DNA of 64,000 nt from Paenibacillus sp. FSL H8-0332 (GTDB taxonomy: Bacteria; Bacillota; Bacilli; Paenibacillales; Paenibacillaceae), in contig NZ_CP150145.1 of assembly GCF_037963835.1 (NCBI RefSeq), positions 1-64,000 on the forward strand, in the 5' to 3' direction. Within the stretch, counting starts at the first letter, position 1; the number at the start of each line of letters is the position of its first letter. The notes under the pieces were generated by a model. The model was not told where the DNA came from. It saw only the letters and a program-made list of their open reading frames with translations, and made no database searches. A program made the position numbers and the translations under genes. This document shows, piece by piece, positions 1-8,119 of the stretch.

Positions 1-525
1 TTGATAGATAATAACAAAGCCGGGCAGAATATATTGAACTTAAGGAAGAGGCTATCCCTGACCCAAACAGAGCTGTCCAGCTTACTTGGCGTAAGCCATC
101 AGGCGGTTTCCAAGTGGGAGCAGGGTGACTGCCTGCCTGATATCGGGGTGTTGCTGAAGCTTGGACAGGTCTTCGGGAAGTCGGTGGAGGAGCTTCTGTT
201 AGGGGAGAGCGTTAGCCGCGATTCAGCTTCTGAGAAAATTGTAAGCCCTCCCATCGAGCTGCCGGATGAGGTCTGGACGCAAGCTTTGGATCATATCCAA
301 GGCCGCATCTCACCACCCAGCTTCAACACCTGGTTCAAGGGCACAAAGGGGAAACAGCTGGGGGAGACTTATTGCGTCTACAGTCCGAGCCGTTTTGCTT
401 CAGAATGGTTATATCACCGTTATTCCAATTTGATTGTACCGATTCTCGAAGATATTACAGGCACATCCAGCCTTAAGGTCGAGTTCTGCTCTATGGGAGC
501 GTGGGACATTAACCGTAAGGATTAG
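1..525 (+). CDS. XRE-family regulator fused to a DnaA domain I-like region
   Basis: The 174-residue protein has an N-terminal Cro/C1-type helix-turn-helix (about residues 10-65, with LSLTQTELSSLLGVSHQAVS and KWEQGD, the usual XRE signature). A second region (about 88-165, including PSFNTWFKGTKG and a stretch ending in RYSNLI) resembles the N-terminal protein-interaction domain of the replication initiator DnaA. It is probably a DNA-binding regulator whose second domain mediates protein contacts; target unknown. The frame opens with TTG at base 1, so the true start may lie outside the window. The stop overlaps the convergent next gene by 4 bases. Confidence 0.75.
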   Translation: MIDNNKAGQNILNLRKRLSLTQTELSSLLGVSHQAVSKWEQGDCLPDIGVLLKLGQVFGKSVEELLLGESVSRDSASEKIVSPPIELPDEVWTQALDHIQGRISPPSFNTWFKGTKGKQLGETYCVYSPSRFASEWLYHRYSNLIVPILEDITGTSSLKVEFCSMGAWDINRKD

Positions 526-1142
526 GTTTCTGCCCGGTAGGTTTTGCCAAGCTGATGACCCAGACCAAAATAATGGCGGAAATTGTAGATGAGCGGACTC
601 CATTTCAGAGGATCGATATGTTTGTCATCCATAATAATATCCTGGTGCGCATGTACATGAACAGCTTGTGCCTCAATGATTGCAAAGGCAGACGAATGAT
701 CCGGTATCCGGATATGTTGGATGCGTGCTTCAATTTGTAACGGACACTCCATAATTCGTGAAGGCTTAACCGTTTGGGACGCCACAGGTGTGAGTCCGCT
801 GGCAGCATATTTATCCCTTTGATAGGAGTAGCCGTATTGTTGCTTATCATCAGGGACAGGATGTTTACCCGTATAGGGGGCAAGCCGCTCCACATTCTCC
901 CACAGTGAGGGACCGGGGATGTTAATGACGCATTCGGGAAGCCGTTCCAGGTTCTCGATGGCTTTTCCCCCAAGGCCAATTCCTAGTACAATACAGTCTC
1001 CCAAGGCCCAGGAGGATGAAATAGGACTGATATTTACGGTATCATCCTCATTCAAGGTGTTCAGTAAGATGACAGGAGTTCCATAATATAAAATCTTGGG
1101 TTGTATCGTTACAGTGTTCATCATTTGCTTCGTAGGGTTCAT
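522..1142 (-). CDS. Flavin reductase-like, FMN-binding split-barrel protein
   Basis: This 206-residue protein resembles the flavin reductase-like/DIM6-NTAB family, which binds FMN or acts as an NAD(P)H:flavin oxidoreductase. The N-terminal segment (TPVILLNTLNEDD, NISPISSSWALGD) matches the conserved beta-strand and 'SxxS' region that contacts flavin phosphate in this family, and the length is typical. The ATG at 1142 follows AAGGAG at a good distance. It is transcribed divergently from the ArsR-type regulator at 1237, across about 94 bp, so regulation by that neighbour is plausible but unproven. Substrate is unknown. Confidence 0.75.
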   Translation of the reverse strand: MNPTKQMMNTVTIQPKILYYGTPVILLNTLNEDDTVNISPISSSWALGDCIVLGIGLGGKAIENLERLPECVINIPGPSLWENVERLAPYTGKHPVPDDKQQYGYSYQRDKYAASGLTPVASQTVKPSRIMECPLQIEARIQHIRIPDHSSAFAIIEAQAVHVHAHQDIIMDDKHIDPLKWSPLIYNFRHYFGLGHQLGKTYRAET

Positions 1143-1236
1143 TGTGTTTCTCCTTCCATGTTGTATATCCTACTTCAGTGTATAATATAAATAATTCAAC
1201 ACTCATCGAAGTATGGAATGCAAAAGGAGGGTTAGG

Positions 1237-1926
1237 ATGCAGGCAAATCCGAATGTTGCTATCATCGCAGCTCTAGTGGGTGAAGCTTCAAGGGCAGCAA
1301 TATTAACCGTTTTACTGGATGGAAGGTTCCATTCGGCAAGCGAGTTAGCATATATGGCAAGAATCAAGCCTCAAACGGCAAGCTTTCATTTGGCAAAATT
1401 GATCGATGCTAACGTAGTCGCCGTTGAGAAACAAGGGAGACATCGTTACTTTGCGATTCGGAACCTGGAAGTGGCGCGGGTGATGGAGTCCTTATTGTCT
1501 ATTGCCCCGCCTGTTGCAGTTAAATCTTTACGGCAATCCTCGCAGGACAAGGCGTTGCGTTATGCCAGAACATGTTATGACCATCTTGCCGGGAATGTGG
1601 GGGTGCAATTAACCCATGCATTGCTAAGCAGTGGTATTTTACTTGAACAAAAGGACAGGTATACGGTGACGGAGGATGGCAAGAAATTTTTTGCTGACTT
1701 TGGCATTGATGTGAATGAAGCTGCAACGAAACGCCGTCTGTTCTCACATCAATGCCTGGATTGGAGCGAACGCCGCCACCACCTGGCCGGAGCCCTGGGA
1801 AATGCCCTTCTGGAGAGAGTCCTGGAGCTGGACTGGGTCCGGCGTCTGCCGGGTACACGTGCGGTACAGGTCACCAATGAGGGAAAAGCGGGTTTTGAAA
1901 AAGTATTCTCACTTGATTTGAATTAG
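1237..1926 (+). CDS. ArsR-type winged-helix transcriptional regulator
   Basis: The first 90 residues form an ArsR-like winged helix (SELAYMARIKPQTASFHLAK as recognition region, then a wing with KQGRHRYFAI). The C-terminal half is an uncharacterised extension ending near residue 229, longer than a minimal ArsR protein. An upstream in-frame ATG at 1213 is possible, but AAAGGAGG at 1223-1230 sits 6 bases before the ATG at 1237, so I chose that start. It lies divergent to the flavin-reductase-like gene and is a natural candidate to control it. No clustered metal-binding cysteines are evident, so the signal may be organic. Confidence 0.8.
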   Translation: MQANPNVAIIAALVGEASRAAILTVLLDGRFHSASELAYMARIKPQTASFHLAKLIDANVVAVEKQGRHRYFAIRNLEVARVMESLLSIAPPVAVKSLRQSSQDKALRYARTCYDHLAGNVGVQLTHALLSSGILLEQKDRYTVTEDGKKFFADFGIDVNEAATKRRLFSHQCLDWSERRHHLAGALGNALLERVLELDWVRRLPGTRAVQVTNEGKAGFEKVFSLDLN

Positions 1927-1941
1927 CTGCAGGAGATAAAG

Positions 1942-2385
1942 CTACCACTCCATAAAATTCTCTTCAATCAGCGCAGCGAACGATTCCGCGATCACCTCGT
2001 AATCTCCATTGTCGTGATCGATGAGCAGCACCCGGCCTTCGGGGTCAAGCAGGATCGGGTTGCCCGAACCGTCCATGGAGAAGACTGCGCTTCGTGCGAG
2101 CAGCCCGCTCATAGCGGTATCCTTGTAATCCTCGCGGAAGGACAACGTTAACTCGGTCACACTCTCCCGTCCGATGGAGGAACCGTTGCTGAAGCCGTGT
2201 ACGGATAGTCCGGCATAGGCGCCGCCAAAGCTTCGGATGAATTGAACATAATCCTGATCCAGCGACAGACCCAGTAGCTTCTCTGCCTCAGCGATTTGTT
2301 CCTCTGTTGCTGGTGTACCGAGCAGACTCTGATTCCCCTCTTTGGTTAAAAAAAGCTGCAAACGTTCCATTAGCGCATCATTCAT
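1942..2385 (-). CDS. SMI1/KNR4 family protein
   Basis: This 147-residue soluble protein carries the SMI1/KNR4 (SUKH) pattern: GTPATEEQIAEAEKLLGLSL, then a strand with YVQFIRSFGGAYAG, and a C-terminal acidic strand region (SMDGSGNPILLDPEGRVLL). SUKH proteins often serve as immunity proteins of polymorphic toxin systems, but many bacilli members stand alone with unknown roles, as here: no toxin gene is adjacent. The ATG at 2385 follows GGAGG, which favours it over an upstream in-frame start at 2421. Confidence 0.75.
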   Translation of the reverse strand: MNDALMERLQLFLTKEGNQSLLGTPATEEQIAEAEKLLGLSLDQDYVQFIRSFGGAYAGLSVHGFSNGSSIGRESVTELTLSFREDYKDTAMSGLLARSAVFSMDGSGNPILLDPEGRVLLIDHDNGDYEVIAESFAALIEENFMEW

Positions 2386-2500
2386 AGCTATTCCTCCACT
2401 TCTAAGGTATCTATTAATCATAACAAGAGCGGGACTTAGGTCAATAGTGCTCTTTGAATGATCTGAATATGTAGCTGCGAAGGCATATGAGCCGGATATT

Positions 2501-2548
2501 AAAAAGCTGTCCCACGCGCAGTGTACCTGCTCGTAGGACAGCCTTTTT
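2501..2548 (-). terminator. Rho-independent terminator, possibly bidirectional
   Basis: Arms AAAAAGCTGTCC (2501-2512) and GGACAGCCTTTTT (2536-2548) pair, and each strand ends in a T-run. It lies directly downstream of the secreted-protein gene on the minus strand. Confidence 0.75.
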
Positions 2549-2590
2549 AAATATTTTCAGCCACATTTAATTGTCGCTGCTCCGATTCAC

Positions 2591-3001
2591 TCACCCAAAC
2601 GAGGTTTCGACACTCTGCGCCACAATCTCCCTAAGCTCGGCCTTCTGTGCGTTGAACTGCTGCGGGGTGATGCTGCCGCTGGCGAGTCTGGCTTCGAGCT
2701 GCTGGGTCAGCTGCTTGACTTGCAGGTTAATGATCTGGGTGACATTGCCGCCATTCTCTTCTGCGATGTTACGCAGGGATTTGCCGTCATATAAGGCGTC
2801 GTATAGCTCTTCGTCAGAGGTCGGGTTCAGGTTCAGGGCATCCAGCAGCTCATCGGTATCGGCCACATCGGATGTGGACCATTTGGCGACAGGAAGGGTA
2901 TGTAAAGCCGGCTTACCCCAGGCCGTTCCTCCGAACGACATAGCTACGATCATTGTTCCTACAATCATTACGCGCTTAATATTCATATGTTTTATATTCA
3001 T
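2591..3001 (-). CDS. Secreted helical protein of unknown function
   Basis: This is a 136-residue protein with an N-terminal signal-like segment (RVMIVGTMIVAMSFGGTAWG) after a basic start, followed by a polar, mainly helical region. The C-terminal part (QLTQQLEARLASGSITPQQF) resembles a short-helix SHOCT-like arrangement that occurs in many Firmicute envelope proteins. I do not recognise a specific family. The ATG at 3001 follows GAGGATGATACAC-type spacing from a GAGG site and is preferred over the in-frame start at 3040. It is divergent to the two-component genes at 3241, so it could be their target. Confidence 0.6.
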   Translation of the reverse strand: MNIKHMNIKRVMIVGTMIVAMSFGGTAWGKPALHTLPVAKWSTSDVADTDELLDALNLNPTSDEELYDALYDGKSLRNIAEENGGNVTQIINLQVKQLTQQLEARLASGSITPQQFNAQKAELREIVAQSVETSFG

Positions 3002-3108
3002 GTGTATCATCCTCTTTTCGTGGTTGGTTATATCGGTCAAGGTTCATTATTTACGGCGGCTTGTGAACTTCAGCTAAGTACAGTTTACTAGGCAATACTG
3101 AAATGAAG

Positions 3109-3136
3109 CTTAAGTCTTCTTAAAGATAACCTAAAT
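3109..3136. promoter_or_regulatory. CTTAA direct repeats, possible response-regulator site
   Basis: CTTAA occurs at 3109-3113 and 3119-3123, a 10-bp period, with a diverged CTAAA at 3131-3135. OmpR/PhoB-family regulators often bind direct repeats with about one helical turn of spacing. The site lies between the secreted-protein gene and the response regulator gene. The assignment is inference. Confidence 0.25.
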
Positions 3137-3240
3137 CTTTGCTTGCCCCTGCCGGTTCCTTGCTCCGGCTTCTTCATCTGCGTTATTCTTGAAGGGCATT
3201 ACCCGAACGGAACAAGCGAGAGCGGAAGGATGAACCGTCT

Positions 3241-3933
3241 ATGAAAAAAATACTGGTCGTCGATGACGAACCGGCCATTGTAAGTGCGATTGCCTACGCG
3301 CTGCGGCGTGAAGGCTATGAGGTCGATACTGCCGGTGACGGGGAGGAAGCGCTAAGCAAGGCGAATACCTTCCGTCCGAATGTGCTGGTGCTGGATGTAA
3401 TGATGCCGAAGCTGAGCGGTTATGATGTCTGCCGCAAGCTGGAGGACCGGGATGATATTGGAATCATTCTGCTCACTGTCAAGAATGATATTGTTGATAA
3501 AATTGTCGGTCTGGAGCTGGGTGCAGACGATTATATGACCAAGCCCTTCGAGATCCGCGAACTGCTGGCCCGGGTGAAGGCGCTGCTGCGCCGGCTGGAG
3601 AAGAATACGTCTGAGGTCCGCAGTGAGCTGATCGAATACGGCCTCTTGCAGGTTCACCTAGACCGGCGCAGCGCCGAGCTTGGCGGGGAGCCGCTGGAGC
3701 TGACCCCGAAGGAATTCGATCTGCTGCATCTGCTGCTCTCGCACCCGCAGCGGGTGTATATGCGCGAGGAGCTGCTGGAGCAGGTCTGGGATATGGACTA
3801 TGCCGGGGGAACGCGCACCGTAGATATTCATATCCAGCGGCTGCGCAAAAAGCTGGGCGAGCCCTACCAGAATATCCTGCAAACCGTCTACGGGGTAGGC
3901 TATAAGGCAGTGCCTGCGGGGAGCTACTCATGA
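3241..3933 (+). CDS. OmpR/PhoB-family response regulator
   Basis: The 230-residue protein has a receiver domain (residues 1-118) with the acidic pocket DDE (8-10), phospho-acceptor Asp52 in LDVMMPKLSG, a conserved Thr near 79 and Lys101 in DDYMTKPFE. A linker leads to an OmpR-type winged helix (about 130-226, including LTPKEFDLLHLL and a final YGVGYK). It is the cognate regulator of the sensor kinase encoded next, whose ATG overlaps this gene's TGA (ATGA), so the two are translationally coupled. The signal is unknown. CTTAA repeats upstream may serve autoregulation. Confidence 0.93.
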   Translation: MKKILVVDDEPAIVSAIAYALRREGYEVDTAGDGEEALSKANTFRPNVLVLDVMMPKLSGYDVCRKLEDRDDIGIILLTVKNDIVDKIVGLELGADDYMTKPFEIRELLARVKALLRRLEKNTSEVRSELIEYGLLQVHLDRRSAELGGEPLELTPKEFDLLHLLLSHPQRVYMREELLEQVWDMDYAGGTRTVDIHIQRLRKKLGEPYQNILQTVYGVGYKAVPAGSYS

Positions 3934-5402
3934 GAATCAGTATTAAGCTGAAGTTCAGCCTGTTCCTGGCGGCGCTGCTGATTCTGGCCGTCGGCGTGCT
4001 GAGCTACTTCGTCCTGCGCGGCGTGGAGCGCAATGAGCAGGGCCAGACGGAGCGCAGTCTGGCTCAGCATGTCAACACAGTCAATCTGCGCGTGAAGCAG
4101 ACTTACTATACAGGTGCGCGCCTTACACCGCAGGTCTTCATGCAGCAGCGGGGCAAGGCGCTGGCTGCTGAGCTGGCCGGATTCACCGGCCTGGAGGTGA
4201 CCCTGTACGACAGCCAGGGCCAGCAGGCGGGCACCTCGGCGCAAGGCGAGCCTGGGCCGGGTCCGGGCAAGCCGGATCTCAGCACAGCGCTGGACTACGC
4301 GCTGAATAACAAGGTCGCCTACCAGAGTGAAGGCGACAAGCTGTTCTACCTGGCTCCGCTACAGGGACCGGAGGGGCAAATGGGCGTAGTGCAGCTGCAG
4401 TATTCCCTGGAGGGAGCCCGCAGCTTCCAGCAGACACTGTTGAATCTGTTCCTGACCACAGGCGGCGTGGTGCTGGTGTTCAGCTTCATCCTCGGGTATC
4501 TGTATTTCAACCGTGCGGCTGCCTCCATCGGGCGGCTGAAGAAGGCGGCGGAGGATATCCGCGGTGCCAACTATATCACGGCTCCGCCGGTGCGGCGTAA
4601 GGATGAGCTGGGGGAGCTGGCCGAGGGCATCTACTTCATGAGCCGGGAGATCGAGCGCAGCATTGCCGCCAAGGACGATGAACGGCGCAAGCTCCAGCTG
4701 GCTGTGGAGAAGCTTCAGGTGCTGGAGCAGCAGCAGAAGCAGTATATCGGGAACATCAGCCATGAATTCAAGACGCCGCTGACCTCGATTAAGGCGTATG
4801 TTGATCTGCTGAATATGTATGACGATGACCCTAAGTTGCTGCATGATGCCAAGCTGAGTATTGCCAAGGAGACAGAGCGGCTGTACGAGATGGTGGATAA
4901 GGTGCTGCAATTGACGGCGCTGGAGAAGTATGATTTTGAATCCCAGGCAGAGCTGCTGGAGGTTGAGAGTACCCTGCGCGATATCTGCGGACGGATGAAA
5001 GGCAAGGCGGAGCGCTACGGCCTCACAGTCACGCTTGACGCCCAGCCTGCGCATATCTGGATCGACCGGGAGAGCTTCATGCATATCTTCATCAATCTGC
5101 TGGACAATGCGATCAAATATAATGTCCCGCAGGGGAGTATTTATCTGCACAGCGAGGTCAGGGAGCAGCGGGTATGGATTACTGTTCAGGATTCCGGCAT
5201 CGGCATTCCGGAGGCGTCGCGGGATAAGATTTTCGAAGCGTTCTATACGGTCAACCGTGACCGTTCCAGAGCCTCGGGTGGCACAGGGCTTGGACTCTCG
5301 CTGGTCCGTAATCTGGTGGAGAAGCAGGGCGGCACCATTGCCTTGCTGGAAAGCTCAGGCGAAGGGGCGGCGTTTGAGCTGTCTTTTCCGCTGGTGTCCT
5401 GA
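3930..5402 (+). CDS. Membrane sensor histidine kinase
   Basis: The 490-residue kinase has a transmembrane segment at about 8-28, an extracytoplasmic sensor region of about 140 residues, a second membrane span at about 173-193, a HAMP domain (195-245), a HisKA dimerisation helix with phospho-acceptor His278 in GNISHEFKTPLTS, and a HATPase domain with N box (LLDNAIKYN) and glycine boxes (DSGIGIP, GGTGLGLSL). The extracellular part contains a Gly/Pro-rich insert (EPGPGPGKPD). It partners the response regulator it overlaps. Signal not evident. Confidence 0.93.
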   Translation: MRISIKLKFSLFLAALLILAVGVLSYFVLRGVERNEQGQTERSLAQHVNTVNLRVKQTYYTGARLTPQVFMQQRGKALAAELAGFTGLEVTLYDSQGQQAGTSAQGEPGPGPGKPDLSTALDYALNNKVAYQSEGDKLFYLAPLQGPEGQMGVVQLQYSLEGARSFQQTLLNLFLTTGGVVLVFSFILGYLYFNRAAASIGRLKKAAEDIRGANYITAPPVRRKDELGELAEGIYFMSREIERSIAAKDDERRKLQLAVEKLQVLEQQQKQYIGNISHEFKTPLTSIKAYVDLLNMYDDDPKLLHDAKLSIAKETERLYEMVDKVLQLTALEKYDFESQAELLEVESTLRDICGRMKGKAERYGLTVTLDAQPAHIWIDRESFMHIFINLLDNAIKYNVPQGSIYLHSEVREQRVWITVQDSGIGIPEASRDKIFEAFYTVNRDRSRASGGTGLGLSLVRNLVEKQGGTIALLESSGEGAAFELSFPLVS

Positions 5403-5505
5403 AAGGATAATGTTTACAACTTAGATATATTTGAGATGCGGTTTGGAAATAAGCGTCCGGTATGCTGAAGAGGCAACATGAGCGATGAGCTGGAGGGAAG
5501 CCTGA

Positions 5506-6630
5506 ATGAATCATGAGAGCCATAGAGCCTGGGGCAAGATCTGGAGCATTCTGCTCTGCGGAGCTGTTCTGCTATCGGTTACTGCCTGTAGTACTGAGAA
5601 CACAGATACACGTGAGGTTGTAGAAAAGGCAGGCCGCAAAATTACAGTCCTCGACAATATCAGCGAACCGGTCTACACGAAGCTGAAGCTTGCGGGCATA
5701 CAGAAGGTGGAGGGTGTGCGGGGGACGGATTTTGCCGGCGAGGATGTAATGGTAGTGACCAAGGAGAACCGCAGTCTTCCCTCGCAGGTTATTGAAGGAC
5801 AGGAACGGTATCCGCTGAATCTCTATCTGCATACCCTGTCCACAGGTGAGGAAGCACCGCTTCAGACGGGAGAGCTGAATTACGGCGCGCCGCAGTTGTC
5901 TCCGGACAAGATGCATGTTTTCTACAAGGAGCTGTATGACCCCACAGGATTCGGCTATATTATGGATCTGTCCGGGGGTGCCCCGGTGAAGGTAAGTGAT
6001 GGGGAGTTTCGGGTGGAGGAAGGGAAATGGGCGGATGACGCGCATGTGATTTTTCCCGATATGGAAGGCAATATTCTAAGTGCTGATGTAACCGGCAAGC
6101 AGGAGACGATCGTGAAGACGGGCATCCCGTATGTGCATGAGGTGGTTCAGACCGGCAGCCGGATTCTCTATGTTACAGGTGAAGACAGCCAGCTTAGCGC
6201 CTATGACACAGTGACGAAGCAGACCAAGGTGCTGCGAAAAGATGTAATCTGGGCGGTTCCTTCTCCGGATGGAAGTCTGCTGGCGATTGTCGAGCGTATC
6301 GGACGCGGAGAGATGACTCTGCAGCTCTGTGACAGCGAAGGCAATGAGCAGTCTAAGCTAGCTTCGGGGCAGCAGATCTTCGGCACCAGCTGGTCGCCGG
6401 ACGGCAAGCTGCTGGCTTATGCGGTCACCGCGGCCGGTTCAACGGATGACCAGCAGGACCTGTTCATTACCGAGGTGGAGACCGGAGAGCAGACGCCTGT
6501 GCTGAATGATTTTCATCTGGCTGACCCTCTTCACTGGAGTCCGTCCGGCAAGAAGCTGCTGGCTACAGCTACGGTGCTGAAGGATAATATCTATCAGTTT
6601 CTGACCTACGTGGTCAGCCTTCTGGAATAA
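5506..6630 (+). CDS. Lipoprotein with TolB-like beta-propeller repeats
   Basis: The 374-residue protein starts with a lipoprotein signal: hydrophobic core then lipobox SVTAC, with Cys28 as the predicted lipidated residue. The mature part contains propeller-blade motifs of the WD40/TolB type (APQLSPDKMHVFYKE, VPSPDGSLLAIVE, SWSPDGKLLAYAV, HWSPSGKKLLATA). Such proteins are scaffolds or sensors on the outer face of the membrane. It follows the sensor kinase by 103 bp in the same direction and may be co-expressed as an accessory sensor, which is inference. The ATG follows GGAGGG. Confidence 0.8.
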   Translation: MNHESHRAWGKIWSILLCGAVLLSVTACSTENTDTREVVEKAGRKITVLDNISEPVYTKLKLAGIQKVEGVRGTDFAGEDVMVVTKENRSLPSQVIEGQERYPLNLYLHTLSTGEEAPLQTGELNYGAPQLSPDKMHVFYKELYDPTGFGYIMDLSGGAPVKVSDGEFRVEEGKWADDAHVIFPDMEGNILSADVTGKQETIVKTGIPYVHEVVQTGSRILYVTGEDSQLSAYDTVTKQTKVLRKDVIWAVPSPDGSLLAIVERIGRGEMTLQLCDSEGNEQSKLASGQQIFGTSWSPDGKLLAYAVTAAGSTDDQQDLFITEVETGEQTPVLNDFHLADPLHWSPSGKKLLATATVLKDNIYQFLTYVVSLLE

Positions 6631-6698
6631 CAACGGCGGGATTCATGGTATAATGGGGGAATCTGCGAACAGGATGAACAGGAAGGAGCAATACCCCA

Positions 6699-6935
6699 AT
6701 GGTAGTAACCGCACAGGAAGTGGCGGAGTGGATGGTGAAGGAGATTAAGTTTACAGGAACTTTATACCAGACCGCTGCGATTGAATATGTGAAGGCGAAT
6801 TTCGGTGAGGAATTTGTATTCGTAAATGAGAATGGCAATGCATCGCTGTCCAAAGAAGTGAAGAAGGCTTTCCGTAAGCTGCATGGCGGCCGGATTGCCT
6901 GGGACCGCGACGGATTCCTGTGGGCCTGGACCTGA
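6699..6935 (+). CDS. Small conserved protein (DUF6953-like)
   Basis: A 78-residue cytoplasmic protein with a helical, mildly basic sequence (TAQEVAEWMVKEIKF, KKAFRKLHGGRIAWDRDGF). It looks like a small conserved Firmicute family with no assigned function, possibly DUF6953. An AGGAAGGAG site precedes the ATG, and a terminator follows at 6972-7008, which supports a real gene. No motif indicates a reaction. Confidence 0.7.
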   Translation: MVVTAQEVAEWMVKEIKFTGTLYQTAAIEYVKANFGEEFVFVNENGNASLSKEVKKAFRKLHGGRIAWDRDGFLWAWT

Positions 6936-6971
6936 GACTGGCATGGGCGTAGGGCCAACTTATATTTTAAC

Positions 6972-7008
6972 AAAGGGAGCATTGCTTGTTCAGCAGCGCT
7001 CCCTTTTG
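6972..7008 (+). terminator. Rho-independent terminator
   Basis: AAAGGGAGC and GCTCCCTTTT form a stem around a 15-base loop, ending in T4. It ends the small gene at 6699 and may also serve the convergent manC on the other strand, where A-rich sequence becomes a T-run. Confidence 0.8.
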
Positions 7009-7036
7009 TATGCAAATAGAACTTACGTGACATCAC

Positions 7037-8119
7037 CTATACATATTCCAGCATCCCTTTTTCCTTGAGCAGGTCAACGATGTCTTTGACGGACTGCGCC
7101 TTGTCCTTAGGGCAGATCATGATGGCATCCCCTGTGTCGGCGATGATGAAGCCGTCAACGCCGATGGTGGTGATCAGCCGCCCGTTGCCATAGATAATGG
7201 AATTGCGGGTGTCGATGCCGACATGATTGGCCTTGATAATGTTGCCTTCATCATCAGGCGGGAAGATGGCGCCGAGTGCGTCCCAGCTGCCGATATCATT
7301 CCAGCCGAACTGGCCGGACAGCACCACTACCTCATCAGAGCGTTCAAGTATGCCATAGTCAATTGAGATATTCTGCAGCAGCGGATAGATCCGGTTAATC
7401 GTCTCCTGCTCCTGGTCTGTACCGAGCGCTTCACTGATCGGCAGCATCGTATTATACAACCGCGGCAAATAACGCTTGAAGTTATCGATAATGACCGAAG
7501 TTTTCCAGATGAAGATCCCGCTGTTCCAGAGATAATTGCCTGAGGCCAGATACCCCTGTGCCTTCTTGAAATCCGGCTTCTCCACGAATTCAGCCACATC
7601 GTATACGGCAACCGGTTTGACTGCGATCGGCTCTTTGTCATAAGCGATGTAGCCGTAGCCGGTGGACGGGAAGGTCGGTTTGATCCCGATCGTGACAATG
7701 GCGTCACTCTCCATCGCGACGGTGCAGGCTTCGTCCAGCGTAAGCCGGAACTGCGGCTCATCGGTAATATAGTGATCGGAAGGCAGGACAACCATTAAGG
7801 AATCCCCCTCACTCATCTGCTGGATGGAGAAGGCCGCGAACAGGATGCTTGCTGAAGTATTCCGGGCCACAGGCTCGATCAGAATATTGCTCTTCTGCAC
7901 ACTGCTGTGCATGATGCTCTCCAGCAGGACCGCCTGGGTGCGGTTCGTCACAATAACGGTATTCTCCTGCGGAATGATGCCCTTGAAGCGTTCGATCGTA
8001 TCGTTCAGCATAATATCGTTGCCGCTGATGTTCAGCAGCTGCTTGGGAATTTCCTGTCTGGACAATGGCCAGAAGCGGGTACCGCCTCCGCCTGCGAGGA
8101 TCGTTGCATATTTATTCAT
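7037..8119 (-). CDS. manC: Mannose-1-phosphate guanylyltransferase
   Basis: The 360-residue enzyme converts mannose 1-phosphate and GTP to GDP-mannose. It has the nucleotidyltransferase signature at the N terminus (AGGGGTRFWPLSR), a PKQLL lysine motif, the LPSDHYI segment, and the typical EKPD and WNSGIF motifs. The length fits the monofunctional GTase without the isomerase domain found in longer ManC proteins. Its start overlaps the end of the upstream toroid gene by 8 bases, so GT4, toroid and ManC form one coupled operon. The product GDP-mannose is the likely donor for the operon's glycosyltransferase. Confidence 0.92.
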   Translation of the reverse strand: MNKYATILAGGGGTRFWPLSRQEIPKQLLNISGNDIMLNDTIERFKGIIPQENTVIVTNRTQAVLLESIMHSSVQKSNILIEPVARNTSASILFAAFSIQQMSEGDSLMVVLPSDHYITDEPQFRLTLDEACTVAMESDAIVTIGIKPTFPSTGYGYIAYDKEPIAVKPVAVYDVAEFVEKPDFKKAQGYLASGNYLWNSGIFIWKTSVIIDNFKRYLPRLYNTMLPISEALGTDQEQETINRIYPLLQNISIDYGILERSDEVVVLSGQFGWNDIGSWDALGAIFPPDDEGNIIKANHVGIDTRNSIIYGNGRLITTIGVDGFIIADTGDAIMICPKDKAQSVKDIVDLLKEKGMLEYV

